Assembly (NCBI GenBank): GCA_018266575.1
Contig: JAFEAE010000023.1
Span: 620,001 to 684,000 of the forward strand
Origin: Bacteroidota bacterium
Lineage (GTDB): Bacteria; Bacteroidota; Bacteroidia; Chitinophagales; Chitinophagaceae
Direction of reading: 5' to 3'
Length of the DNA: 64,000 bases
Each line of letters starts with the position of its first letter. Within the stretch, counting starts at the first letter, position 1. The notes below the pieces were generated by a model that did not search any database, was not told where the DNA came from, and saw only the letters and a program-made list of their open reading frames with translations. This document shows, piece by piece, positions 24,602 through 34,191 of the stretch. The position numbers were made by a program, and so were the translations under genes.

Positions 24602-27600
24602 ATGGGTTTAATCAGAATGGCATTACGCAAACCGATCACTATTCTTGTGATAGTGGCTGGTTTATTTTTCTTTGGTATCAAAGCAGTGCTGAATGCAAAG
24701 GTTGATATTTTTCCGAATATGGACCTCCCGGTGATTTATCTTTCGCATCCTTACGGAGGGTTTACACCTGACCAGATGGAAGGATATTTTGGAAAGAATT
24801 ATGTGAACCTGATGCTGTATGTGTCCGGTGTAAAAAGTATCGAAACAAGAAACATACAGGGCTTAACCCTGATGAAGCTTACGTTTTATGAAGGAACAAA
24901 TATGGCACAGGCAGCAGCAGAGGTTACCGCGTTCAGCAACCGTGCACAAACTATTTTTCCGCCGGGCACAAACCCTCCGTTCATTATCCGTTTTGATGCA
25001 TCTACTTTACCGGTAGGGCAGTTGATATTAAGCAGTGCCAGGCGAAGCAATAACGAACTTCAGGATCTTGCCAATGTATACGTGCGTGCAAGTTTCAGCT
25101 CTATTCCCGGGCTCGTTTCTTCCGGTCCCTTTGGTGGTAATGCAAGGACGATTGTAATAAAAGCAGATCCTGAATTACTACGGCAACATAATCTTTCGCC
25201 GGACCAGTTAGTGCAAGCATTGCGGATAAATAACCAATCCACACCCGCAGGCACTGTGCGCATTGGAGACAAGAACTATTTTACCCCGGCTAATACTAAC
25301 ATAAAAGATGTAAAAGATTTTGGTAACATACCTCTTTTTACCGGCGGCGTACAAAACCTTTACCTGAAAGATGTTGCTACTATAGAAGATGGCGCAGATG
25401 TAACAACAGGTTTTGTATTAGTGAATGGAAAACGTTCCGTATACCTGCCGATTACAAAATCGGCATCAGCTTCAACATGGGATGTTGTGCAGGGATTAAA
25501 AAAAGCATTACCACGTTTTCAGGCACTGTTGCCGGAAGATGTAAAACTGAGTTTTGAATTTGACCAGTCGCAGTACGTGATCAATGCTGTAAAAAGTTTG
25601 CTAAGTGAAGGTGCGATAGGCGCTATTCTTACCGGGCTTATGGTATTACTGTTTCTTGGTGATGCAAGAGGCGCATTGATCGTTATACTGACCATTCCTA
25701 CCTGTATTATTTCAGGCGTGCTGTTCCTGTCGTTGTTCAATCAAACCATTAATATCATGACTTTGAGCGGGCTTGCACTCGCAATCGGCATATTAGTGGA
25801 TGAAAGCACCGTGACCATAGAGAACATCCACCAGCACATGGATATGGGAAAACCCAAAGCACTTGCTATCTGGGATGCATGTAAGGAAATCGCGTTTTCA
25901 AAATTGCTGATCCTGTTTTGTATCCTTGCAGTGTTTGCACCTGCGTTCACAATGGGCGGCATCCCCGGCTCTCTATTTTTACCACTCTCATTGGGAATCG
26001 GGTTTTCCATGATTACTTCATACATGATGGCGCAAACACTGGTGCCCGTTTTAGCTAACTGGCTAATGAAAGAACATCACCCGGTAAAAAATGGAAACAG
26101 CAGGTTGAAGAAATTCTTCAACAAAGCAAAAACGGAAGACGAAAAAATCTTTCTTGCCTCCGGCTTAACTAAAGAATCTGAAAAAGATACCTGGCAGCAA
26201 CGCGACAAATTACAGGCGGACGAATCAGGAAAAAAGAAAAAGATCAAGGGCTTCGACAAGTTCAAGTTGTTATATGCACACCAGATGAGCAAAGTGATCC
26301 CTTACCGGAAGATAATCGTGATCGCTTATATCATTGGAGGCCTTGCCATTGCTTTTTTGTTTTTAAATATTATCGGAAGAGATGTATTGCCAAAATCAAA
26401 CGTTGGCCAATTTCAGTTACGTATCCGTGATGAAGACGGGACAAGAATTGAGAAAACAGAATTGGATGTATTAAAAGCGCTTGCTGTTCTTGATACATTG
26501 GTCGGAAAAGAAAATATTTCAATCAGTTCCGCGATGGTAGGCATGCATGGGGCACAATATTCCACCAACCCGATCTATCTTTTTATGGCAGGGCCACAGG
26601 AAGCTGTGCTGCAGGTGGCACTCAAAGAAGATTATAAAATAAATATGGATGACCTGAAAGACAGGTTCCGCGAAAAGATGGCATCAGTATTGCCGAATGT
26701 AAAATTATCATTTGAACCCATTGAGCTGACAGATAAAATCCTGAGCCAGGGCTCGCCTACGCCAATTGAAGTAAAAATAATCGGTAAAAACAAAAAGCAG
26801 AATGAAGAATATGTATCCAAAGTAATTGACAAGCTCAAACAAATCCCATATTTAAGGGATGTTCAATTGGATGAGGCCATTCATTACCCTGCAATTAACG
26901 TGGATATCGACAGGATAAAAGCAGCCCAGCTTGGAACAAACCTCAATGATATTTCGCGTTCCATGATTGCCGCAACATCTTCTTCCCGCTTCACAGAAAA
27001 AAATATATGGCTCGACCAGAAAATCGGGTATGCCTATAATGTGCAGGTGATGGTGCCGGAAAATAAAATGACCACAGTGCAGGATGTGAGTGAAATTCCG
27101 GTAAGCCCCGATAAAGCAAGGCCTGTGCTCGGAGATGTAGCTACAATAACCACAGACAGTATATATGGGGAAGATGACAATATTGGTGCTATCCCGGTCC
27201 TGTCTGTTACTGCTAATTTATATAAAAAAGACCTGGGGCATGCAACAACAGACGTTGATAAAGCAATCAAATCGCTGGGAGAATTGCCACGTGGGCTAAC
27301 TATTGAAACACGCGGGTTATCTCAGGTTTTAACCGACACACTGAGCAGCCTGCAATCCGGTTTGCTGGTGGCAATTGTAGTAATATTTCTGATGCTCGCC
27401 GCAAATTTCCAATCGTTTAAAGTTTCACTCGTAGTGTTATGTACGGTACCTGCAGTATTGGTAGGGTCTCTTGGATTATTGTTATTAACCGGTTCTACAT
27501 TGAACCTGCAATCGTATATGGGTATGATTATGTCTGTAGGTGTATCCATTTCCAATTCTGTATTGCTGGTAACAAATGCGGAAGAATTGCGGTTAAAAAA

Positions 27601-27934
27601 CGGAAACGCAATGCTGGCAGCAAGGCAGGCTGCTGCTGTCCGTATCCGCCCGATCATTATGACGAGTGTTGCGATGGTTGTTGGTATGATACCGATGGCA
27701 TCGGGAATCGGGGAAGCAGGCGACCAATCTGCTCCGTTAGGGCGAGCAGTTATCGGCGGGTTGGTTGCATCAACATTTGCGGCATTATTAATCCTGCCGA
27801 TGGTATTTGCATGGGTGCAGGAAAAAACAACCACACAATCCGTTTCACTTGACCCGGAAGATAAAGCAAGCAAGCACTATATAGCAGCTTTATACGATGA
27901 TGACGAAAACAAGACTGAACCAGCAGGAAATTAA
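24602..27934 (+). CDS. RND efflux transporter, inner-membrane pump
   Basis: The 1110-residue protein has the full RND layout: TM1 (about 12-32), a large periplasmic porter domain, TM2-6 (about 335-485), a cytoplasmic loop enriched in Lys, a second TM7 and periplasmic domain, and TM8-12 (about 915-1065). The proton-relay segment in TM4 reads GILVDESTVTIEN, with acidic Asp-Glu as in other members of the hydrophobe/amphiphile efflux group. The C-terminal tail is acidic. It uses proton motive force to extrude drugs or other amphiphiles. It lies between the TolC and adaptor genes, probably under TetR control. Confidence 0.95.
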   Translation: MGLIRMALRKPITILVIVAGLFFFGIKAVLNAKVDIFPNMDLPVIYLSHPYGGFTPDQMEGYFGKNYVNLMLYVSGVKSIETRNIQGLTLMKLTFYEGTNMAQAAAEVTAFSNRAQTIFPPGTNPPFIIRFDASTLPVGQLILSSARRSNNELQDLANVYVRASFSSIPGLVSSGPFGGNARTIVIKADPELLRQHNLSPDQLVQALRINNQSTPAGTVRIGDKNYFTPANTNIKDVKDFGNIPLFTGGVQNLYLKDVATIEDGADVTTGFVLVNGKRSVYLPITKSASASTWDVVQGLKKALPRFQALLPEDVKLSFEFDQSQYVINAVKSLLSEGAIGAILTGLMVLLFLGDARGALIVILTIPTCIISGVLFLSLFNQTINIMTLSGLALAIGILVDESTVTIENIHQHMDMGKPKALAIWDACKEIAFSKLLILFCILAVFAPAFTMGGIPGSLFLPLSLGIGFSMITSYMMAQTLVPVLANWLMKEHHPVKNGNSRLKKFFNKAKTEDEKIFLASGLTKESEKDTWQQRDKLQADESGKKKKIKGFDKFKLLYAHQMSKVIPYRKIIVIAYIIGGLAIAFLFLNIIGRDVLPKSNVGQFQLRIRDEDGTRIEKTELDVLKALAVLDTLVGKENISISSAMVGMHGAQYSTNPIYLFMAGPQEAVLQVALKEDYKINMDDLKDRFREKMASVLPNVKLSFEPIELTDKILSQGSPTPIEVKIIGKNKKQNEEYVSKVIDKLKQIPYLRDVQLDEAIHYPAINVDIDRIKAAQLGTNLNDISRSMIAATSSSRFTEKNIWLDQKIGYAYNVQVMVPENKMTTVQDVSEIPVSPDKARPVLGDVATITTDSIYGEDDNIGAIPVLSVTANLYKKDLGHATTDVDKAIKSLGELPRGLTIETRGLSQVLTDTLSSLQSGLLVAIVVIFLMLAANFQSFKVSLVVLCTVPAVLVGSLGLLLLTGSTLNLQSYMGMIMSVGVSISNSVLLVTNAEELRLKNGNAMLAARQAAAVRIRPIIMTSVAMVVGMIPMASGIGEAGDQSAPLGRAVIGGLVASTFAALLILPMVFAWVQEKTTTQSVSLDPEDKASKHYIAALYDDDENKTEPAGN

Positions 27935-27963
27935 AAACTGAATACTAAAAAATTAAAAAATAA

Positions 27964-29127
27964 ATGATGAACGATTTATTAAAAAATGTCGGCAAATTCA
28001 TTCCTTCCAGGTACAGTATCGTAGCAGGTTTAGCGGCATTGGCATTTTCTTTCACTATCCAGGGCTGCGGAAGTTCAGACGCAAAAGATGATGTAAAAGA
28101 AAGAAAAACAGAACATACCGAAACCCCTGCACAGGAAGTTTTTAGTTTGCAGAAAGGGCAGCTCAATTCATCATTCCGGTTACCGGGCGAGTTGATAAGT
28201 TTTCAGCAAGTAGATTTATATGCAAAAGTGAACAGCTTCATCAAAAAATTATATGTTGATGTGGGGAGTGAAGTAAAAACAGGACAGTTGCTTGCAGTGA
28301 TGGAAGCACCGGAAATCAATTCGCAATTATCAGCAGCAGAATCAAAATTAAAATCGCAGGAAGCTGTTTATATAGCCAGTAAAGCAACTTACGACAGGTT
28401 ATTTGAAACAAGCAAAACCCCCGGAACCATTTCACCCAATGACCTTGATATCGCTCTGGCAAAAGAAAAATCAGACCTCGCACAATTGGAAGCCGACAAA
28501 GCTTCTTACCGCGAAATACTTGATACAAAAAATTATCTCGAAATACGTGCACCGTTTAATGGAGTGATCAGTACAAGAAATGTGAGTGCAGGCGCTTATG
28601 TCGGCCCTTCCGGAAAAGGTTCCGATCTGCCCATATTTACCTTGCAACAACAAAATAAATTACGATTGGTGATCAGCGTTCCTGAGGCATACGCCACATA
28701 TCTTAATCAAAAAAATGAAGTGCAATTTAGTGTGAAAGGTTTGCCGGAGCAGGTATTCAAAGCAAAAGTATCAAGGCTCGCCGGGGCGCTTGATATAAAA
28801 CTTCGTGCACAGCGTACGGAAATGGATGTAGAGAACACCAATAAAAAATTACTTCCCGGAATGGTGGCAGAAGTTTCTGTACCCCTTTACGGAAACGCAA
28901 ACACATTCATCGTCCCAAAATCTGCCATTGTAAATTCAACGGTAAAACCTTTTGTGATAAAAGTAGTAAACAATAAAGCACAATGGGTAAACGTGGAGAT
29001 TGGAAAATCCGCAGACGATAAAGAGGAAATTTTCGGAGATCTCAACACCGGCGATGAATTAATAAAAAATGCTACGGAAGAAATCCGCGATGGCGCAGAT
29101 ATAAAAATAAAAGGAACTAAAAAATAA
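27964..29127 (+). CDS. RND periplasmic adaptor (membrane fusion protein), lipoprotein
   Basis: The 387-residue protein has a lipoprotein signal (FTIQGCGSS) and the MFP layout: beta-barrel/lipoyl halves around an alpha-hairpin. Visible parts are the first lipoyl half KVNSFIKKLYVDVGSEVKTGQLLAVME (about 90-115), a long helical hairpin with LAKEKSDLAQLEADKASY, and the second lipoyl half EIRAPFNGVISTRNVSAGAYV (about 197-217). The beta-barrel and membrane-proximal domains follow. It bridges the RND pump and TolC partner. It begins 30 bases after the pump gene. Confidence 0.92.
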   Translation: MMNDLLKNVGKFIPSRYSIVAGLAALAFSFTIQGCGSSDAKDDVKERKTEHTETPAQEVFSLQKGQLNSSFRLPGELISFQQVDLYAKVNSFIKKLYVDVGSEVKTGQLLAVMEAPEINSQLSAAESKLKSQEAVYIASKATYDRLFETSKTPGTISPNDLDIALAKEKSDLAQLEADKASYREILDTKNYLEIRAPFNGVISTRNVSAGAYVGPSGKGSDLPIFTLQQQNKLRLVISVPEAYATYLNQKNEVQFSVKGLPEQVFKAKVSRLAGALDIKLRAQRTEMDVENTNKKLLPGMVAEVSVPLYGNANTFIVPKSAIVNSTVKPFVIKVVNNKAQWVNVEIGKSADDKEEIFGDLNTGDELIKNATEEIRDGADIKIKGTKK

Positions 29128-29141
29128 ACAGCTCTGTTTAT
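29124..29141. other. Perfect palindrome ATAAACAG-CT-CTGTTTAT at operon end
   Basis: It overlaps the stop codon of the adaptor gene. A hairpin could end or stabilise the efflux mRNA, but no T-tract follows on the plus strand. Confidence 0.3.
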
Positions 29142-29287
29142 AGCAATAACGATAAGAGCCATACAATAATCATTCGCGTTATGCCTCTTTCAGGCCCGTG
29201 GCTTTTTCCTGAAAGCCGTTTCCCCGCATGCATTGGATTCGCCGATTTCTCTTCGTTATATCGGAATGATTTCCTATTTTGCTATGG

Positions 29288-30802
29288 ATGAAATTGCTGA
29301 GCCCAGCCATATCGCGCCTTGCCCGTTTCCGCCAATGGGGAATTGAACAGTGGGTTTTAAACCCTGTTGCGGTTCAGCGGGAAACATTGCAGCATTTGGT
29401 AACCTCTGCTCAGTATACTGAGTTTGGAAGAAAATATAATTTCTCAAAACTTTTTTCTGTAAAAGAATTCAAGCAGGCCATCCCGATCCATGAGTATGAT
29501 GATATAAAACCATATATCGAACGCATCATGCGAGGCGAACAGAATATTTTATGGAATACACCGGTGAACTGGTTTGCAAAAAGCAGCGGCACAACAAGCG
29601 ATAAAAGCAAGTTCATTCCGGTGAGTGAAGAAAGCCTTCAGGATTGTCATTATAAAGGTGCGAAAGATATGCTGACGATGTACTACAATTTCAATCCGGA
29701 TTCAGATTTGTTGACAGGAAAAGGATTAGTGATCGGGGGAAGCCACACCATCAACCAGATTAATGCGGACGCACATTACGGAGATCTTAGCGCTGTTTTA
29801 TTACAAAATTCCCCGTTCTGGGGACATTGGATACGTACTCCCGACCTGAGCATTGCATTGTTAGATGAATGGGAAGATAAAATTGAGCGGCTTGCAAAAA
29901 GTACAATTAACGAAAATGTTACATCGATTTCCGGAGTGCCCACATGGACGATGATCCTGATAAAACATATATTGGAGATCACAGCAAAAAATACATTGGC
30001 AGATGTGTGGCCCTCTCTTGAATTGTATATCCATGGCGGAGTTTCGTTTACTCCTTACCGTGAGCAATTCAACAAGCTGATCGGGAAAGAAATTAATTAC
30101 CTGGACATTTATAATGCCAGTGAAGGTGTGTTCGCAGGACAGGCACATCCTGATGATTACGGTATGATGTTATTTGTTGACCACGGCATTTTTATGGAAT
30201 TTATGCCGGTAGAAGAATACGGAAAACCAAACCCTCAAACTATCGGATTGAATGATGTACAAACAGATAAAAACTACGCATTGGTAATAAGCACCAATGG
30301 TGGCTTGTGGCGTTATTTGCTGGGAGATACTATTCAATTTACTACGCTGCACCCTTTCCGCATAAAAGTGAGCGGGCGATTGAAACATTTTATAAATGCA
30401 TTTGGCGAAGAAGTAATTGTTGATAATACGGATAAAGCAATTGCTATTGCCTGCGAAAAAACAGGGGCTATCGTGAATGATTATACAGCAGCACCTGTTT
30501 ACTTCAGTAATAACAGTAATGGCGCACACGAATGGCTGATTGAATTTGAAAAAGAGCCTGCATACCTGAACCACTTTACTTACGAATTAGATACTGCTCT
30601 AAAAAACATAAATAGCGATTACGAAGCAAAACGGCACAAAGATATTGCACTACGCATGCCGGTAGTAAAAGCGTTGCAGCAAGGTGTGTTTACAGACTGG
30701 CTTCGCAGCAAAGGCAAACTGGGCGGACAACACAAAGTGCCTCGCCTCTCGAACGACAGAAAATATATCGATGAGATCAATTCTTTTCTACACAAAATTT
30801 AA
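29288..30802 (+). CDS. GH3-superfamily (auxin-responsive promoter-like) acyl-adenylating enzyme
   Basis: The 504-residue protein belongs to the GH3 family, best known from plants where it conjugates amino acids to jasmonate or auxin via an acyl-adenylate. Signatures are the nucleotide loop SSGTTSDKSKFIPVS (about residues 98-112), the middle YNASEGVFAGQ and YLLGDTIQFT, and a C-terminal cap. The ATG at 29288 (MKLLSPAISR) is chosen; TTG at 29279 is the only earlier option. Bacteroidota carry such genes widely and their substrate is not known. Its 3' end overlaps the convergent membrane-protein gene by four bases. Confidence 0.88.
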   Translation: MKLLSPAISRLARFRQWGIEQWVLNPVAVQRETLQHLVTSAQYTEFGRKYNFSKLFSVKEFKQAIPIHEYDDIKPYIERIMRGEQNILWNTPVNWFAKSSGTTSDKSKFIPVSEESLQDCHYKGAKDMLTMYYNFNPDSDLLTGKGLVIGGSHTINQINADAHYGDLSAVLLQNSPFWGHWIRTPDLSIALLDEWEDKIERLAKSTINENVTSISGVPTWTMILIKHILEITAKNTLADVWPSLELYIHGGVSFTPYREQFNKLIGKEINYLDIYNASEGVFAGQAHPDDYGMMLFVDHGIFMEFMPVEEYGKPNPQTIGLNDVQTDKNYALVISTNGGLWRYLLGDTIQFTTLHPFRIKVSGRLKHFINAFGEEVIVDNTDKAIAIACEKTGAIVNDYTAAPVYFSNNSNGAHEWLIEFEKEPAYLNHFTYELDTALKNINSDYEAKRHKDIALRMPVVKALQQGVFTDWLRSKGKLGGQHKVPRLSNDRKYIDEINSFLHKI

Positions 30803-32046
30803 TGTGTGGTTGCTAATTCCGGTTGTTTCAATTCCCTGGTAAAATAAATAACTATAAGCAGGCTTATAAACGTGGAAGTAAAAAGCAAATACAGGTAAGG
30901 CACATCCATGAAATTATAGAATACTACAATCGTAATTTTTAAACAAGCCAAAGGAATATTAGAAAATTTCCATTTATCCTTTAAAAAGTAACAGGCAAGC
31001 ATAAACGCAGTTGGTACAGCAAACGAAAGTATTATCAGCAAGTTATGCAAGGCATATATTTTTTTCGGAACAAAAAATTTTGCAAAGCCAAGATAATCTG
31101 TAAATACTTCCGGGCTATCCTGCCATACCCGTTTTGAAAACTCAATATAGTTTCCGGGCAAATGAAGTAAGCGCAAAAAAGCATCTGTTCCAAATGGCAG
31201 AAGAAATCCAAACAGAAAAAATAAAATGCCCGTCACAAAAAAAGTAAATGCCTGTTTCTTCTTTCTTTCTAATAATAAAAAAATAAAATAAGCAGGTATC
31301 CAGCCAACTAAGGCATACCTGCTCAACATGCATAAGCAAACCATTATGCTAATGAAAAAAATTTTTTCTGAAACAATTGCCAGCACAAGCAGAAAGTAAT
31401 AGGCTATCACAACAGGTTCTTCCGAAAAACTAATCAACCCGTGCGTATCGTCTTCGTAAAGTATCCATGTCAACAGCATTGCGGCAAGTGCAAGGATAAT
31501 GTAGGATGATATTCTTTTGAAAGAAAGCAGTGCAATAGAATATCCAAAAACAAAAATCAAACACAAAACAGTGATCCATCGTAAATCAATATGCAATATA
31601 ACTGCCGGAGTAAAAGGCAGCCACATGGCAGGAAGATAGATCGGATCGCTCCCACCCCATATCTCAGGTATCCTGTCATATACATGCCTCCAGCTTCCGG
31701 TTAAAAAACGCTTATCCATTGTTTTGATCACCGGCAACATATCTGCATTATGATAATCGACAGGATTATTATGCATAATTGGTAAAGAAAAAAAACAAAG
31801 AATAACCAACGTAATTGTGATTAAAGAAACCCGGAAATATGTTTCTGCATTCCGGTTAAAGTCAGGAGTTATTTTTTTTGCATGCGGCAGAAATAAAATA
31901 ATAAATGCAATACATATTCCACTTAAAAAATATAAAATGGAATTGAAGATTGCTGAATCGGAAAATTCAAGTAAAAAAGTAGCACAGGCTGTTTCAAAAA
32001 CGAACGCCACAAGCAACGCTGATGATAAATATTTACTTTTGGTCAT
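30799..32046 (-). CDS. Polytopic membrane protein, GT-C-like
   Basis: The 415-residue protein has about 10-11 hydrophobic helices spread over its length. It has an extracytoplasmic loop with acidic and aromatic residues (HNADMLPVIKTMDKRFLTG, RVYDRIPEIWGGSDPIYLPAMW) shortly after the second or third helix. This is the layout of GT-C glycosyltransferases and DUF2029-type mannosyltransferases, where early acidic residues bind the lipid-phosphate sugar donor. No exact family can be named. Transcribed opposite to the acyltransferase gene, with an 86-base gap. Confidence 0.75.
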   Translation of the reverse strand: MTKSKYLSSALLVAFVFETACATFLLEFSDSAIFNSILYFLSGICIAFIILFLPHAKKITPDFNRNAETYFRVSLITITLVILCFFSLPIMHNNPVDYHNADMLPVIKTMDKRFLTGSWRHVYDRIPEIWGGSDPIYLPAMWLPFTPAVILHIDLRWITVLCLIFVFGYSIALLSFKRISSYIILALAAMLLTWILYEDDTHGLISFSEEPVVIAYYFLLVLAIVSEKIFFISIMVCLCMLSRYALVGWIPAYFIFLLLERKKKQAFTFFVTGILFFLFGFLLPFGTDAFLRLLHLPGNYIEFSKRVWQDSPEVFTDYLGFAKFFVPKKIYALHNLLIILSFAVPTAFMLACYFLKDKWKFSNIPLACLKITIVVFYNFMDVPYLYLLFTSTFISLLIVIYFTRELKQPELATTH

Positions 32047-32132
32047 GAAGCTGGAGATACGCGGCAGAAAGATAAAGCTATATTTCTATTCGATCGGTTT
32101 AATAAAGGCATTAACATGAAAATTATTTATTG

Positions 32133-33110
32133 ATGTTTTTCAGGAGTATCCAGTTGCTTAGGGTTGTTGCCGCTATTTATATAACCTTATTTCACATTTC
32201 CTATTGGTGGAACAAAAATAACACCTCTTCCCCGCATATTTTTGACTTTGGTTTTAGTGCCGTGGATTTGTTTTTTGTGATTAGTGGTTTTGTTTTATAT
32301 CAATCTGCATCACAATATCTGCAGGGAGCAAAAGGAAGCTTTAATTTTTTTTTCAAACGGTTGTTACGTATTTATCCATTATATTGGTTTATCCTGGTTA
32401 TTTGCATAGCCTGCGGCATTTATAAACTGTCATCAGTCAGTGTGACAGAATTTTTAAAAATATGGCTACTATTTCCCAATAGTCGGTTCTTTATATACTC
32501 TACCTGGACAATTTGCTATGAAATATTTTTTTATTTACTTCTAAGCATTTATGTTTTTAATCATAAGGCAAAGTGGCTTTTTTTTGTATTACTGCTATTG
32601 TCAGTCCTTACCATATTAAAAAAATATTCTCATATAGATATATCCCTAAAAGAAATTGGTATTTACAATGAATTTATTTTTGAATTTTTCCTTGGCATAT
32701 TTGTTGCAAAAATTTTCAAACAAATACCACTTTGGTTTGCATTATCATTACTAATATCCGGGTTCTATTTTTTCTTTTTCCCGTTAATACCGCAGCCTGA
32801 ATACGGGATCGTATACGGGATTCCTGCTGCGGCCATCTTATCCGGTGTTACAAATCTTGAGTACCGCAAAAAAATAAATATTCCCGCATGGATTGTCTTA
32901 ACAGGTAATGCATCGTATGTCTTGTATCTTATACACCAGCCCTTGGTCGAAACAATATTTCCATATATACATTTCACGCCAACAATAAATAGTACCTTTT
33001 ATTTGGCCATTATTCTTCTGGTAGTTGCTATATCTGTGATTATACATTTGCTAATTGAAAAGCCCATGTTGGAGTATTTAAACAACAAGCTAAAAAAAAT
33101 TATATGGTAG
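32133..33110 (+). CDS. Acyltransferase 3 family membrane protein
   Basis: From the ATG at 32133 (MFFRSIQLLRVVAAIYITL) it is 325 residues with about 10 TM helices. The catalytic motif is LFHISYWW in helix 1 (His near residue 20), with FDFGFSAVDLFFVISGFVLY and a later FFKRLLRIYPLYWFIL, all marks of acyltransferase 3/OafB-like enzymes. It O-acetylates or acylates surface sugars or lipids. It is followed by the PhyH-like and FabG genes on the same strand. A TTG start at 32130 would add one residue. Confidence 0.9.
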   Translation: MFFRSIQLLRVVAAIYITLFHISYWWNKNNTSSPHIFDFGFSAVDLFFVISGFVLYQSASQYLQGAKGSFNFFFKRLLRIYPLYWFILVICIACGIYKLSSVSVTEFLKIWLLFPNSRFFIYSTWTICYEIFFYLLLSIYVFNHKAKWLFFVLLLLSVLTILKKYSHIDISLKEIGIYNEFIFEFFLGIFVAKIFKQIPLWFALSLLISGFYFFFFPLIPQPEYGIVYGIPAAAILSGVTNLEYRKKINIPAWIVLTGNASYVLYLIHQPLVETIFPYIHFTPTINSTFYLAIILLVVAISVIIHLLIEKPMLEYLNNKLKKIIW

Positions 33111-33162
33111 AGAATCATGCGATAAATACTGCATAATTATTATTCAGCTTAAAATCTTAATT

Positions 33163-33170
33163 TATTTTTG
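33163..33170 (+). promoter_or_regulatory. -7 box TATTTTTG for the PhyH-like gene
   Basis: An exact TAnnTTTG match 14 bases upstream of the ATG at 33185. Confidence 0.55.
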
Positions 33171-33184
33171 CAGAATAAAATTGT

Positions 33185-34132
33185 ATGGGAATAAAAGGTA
33201 AAATAAAACAATTAAAATTAACCCACTGGTTTTATAATTTACTGCATTATAAAAGCCTTTTGCATAATAAAGCTGCGTACAAAAAATATAATATTCACAA
33301 GCCTTTGATCGCATCAATTTCCAGCAAAGATTTTCCGGATAAAGCATCAAGGGCCTGGTTAGATGTTGGCGATTCGAAAAAACTTGTTGCTTTAAAAGAT
33401 GATTTCAAAGATTTTCCGGATGATCTGCAACAACAATTAGCATCATGGTCAGAAAACGGCTATATTTTTTTAAAAGGGTTTTTTGATGAAGCAACAGTAG
33501 AATCTGTAAACCATGAAATTGAAAAATTAGTTCAACAAAAAAAATTATATCCTACGCATGATAATAAACTAATGTTCGCAAACCGGATTTCCCCCTTAAT
33601 AAAAAATATCACGCTCCAAAAACAGTTAACAGGTATTTTATCATTTATTCTTGACAAAGAAGTGGTGCCTTTTCAAACCATTAATTTTATTTACGGAAGC
33701 AACCAAAGGGCCCATTCCGACAGTATTCACATGACGACGTACCCGCTTGGTTACCTTATTGCAGTTTGGATTGCTCTGGAAGATACTACGATGAATAACG
33801 GCCCGTTGTTTTATTATCCCGGCAGCCACAAAATGCCGTATTTATTGAATAATGATTTTAATGAGGGCGAAACGGCATTAGCGCTTGGTAAAAAAGAATA
33901 TTCGGATTATGAAGATGTGATTGAAAAAGCCATTGCTAAAAAAAATTTTGAGAAAAAAGTTTTTCTGGCGAAAAAAGGGGATGCTTTTGTGTGGCACGCA
34001 AATCTTGTACACGGTGGTTTGCCTGTTGAAGACCCAAAACAGACTCGAAAGAGCATGGTGATCCATTATTATGCAAAAGATGTGATCAAATATCATGAGA
34101 TCAGTGAACGGCCGTCATTAATGGAAGATTAG
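33185..34132 (+). CDS. Phytanoyl-CoA dioxygenase family (PhyH) Fe(II)/2-oxoglutarate enzyme
   Basis: The 315-residue protein carries the facial triad of this family: His177 and Asp179 in QRAHSDSIHM and a distal His277 in LVHGGLP, with the 2-oxoglutarate Arg/Lys region around QTRKSMVIHYY. The N-terminal 80 residues are basic. LEDTTMNNGPLFYYPGSHK (about 199-216) is the conserved dioxygenase core. It hydroxylates an unknown substrate, probably a fatty or aromatic compound. It lies next to acyltransferase 3 and FabG, which may be a lipid-modification context, but that link is weak. Confidence 0.88.
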   Translation: MGIKGKIKQLKLTHWFYNLLHYKSLLHNKAAYKKYNIHKPLIASISSKDFPDKASRAWLDVGDSKKLVALKDDFKDFPDDLQQQLASWSENGYIFLKGFFDEATVESVNHEIEKLVQQKKLYPTHDNKLMFANRISPLIKNITLQKQLTGILSFILDKEVVPFQTINFIYGSNQRAHSDSIHMTTYPLGYLIAVWIALEDTTMNNGPLFYYPGSHKMPYLLNNDFNEGETALALGKKEYSDYEDVIEKAIAKKNFEKKVFLAKKGDAFVWHANLVHGGLPVEDPKQTRKSMVIHYYAKDVIKYHEISERPSLMED

Positions 34133-34191
34133 GAGAATAAAATTTCTTTCTGTTATCTTGCATAAAAATCCATCCAACAAAAAACAACAAC

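Noticed and set aside
27439..27852. 137-codon plus-strand frame
   Set aside because: Shadow of the RND pump gene in another frame; Cys/Gly/Arg-rich composition typical of out-of-frame reading.
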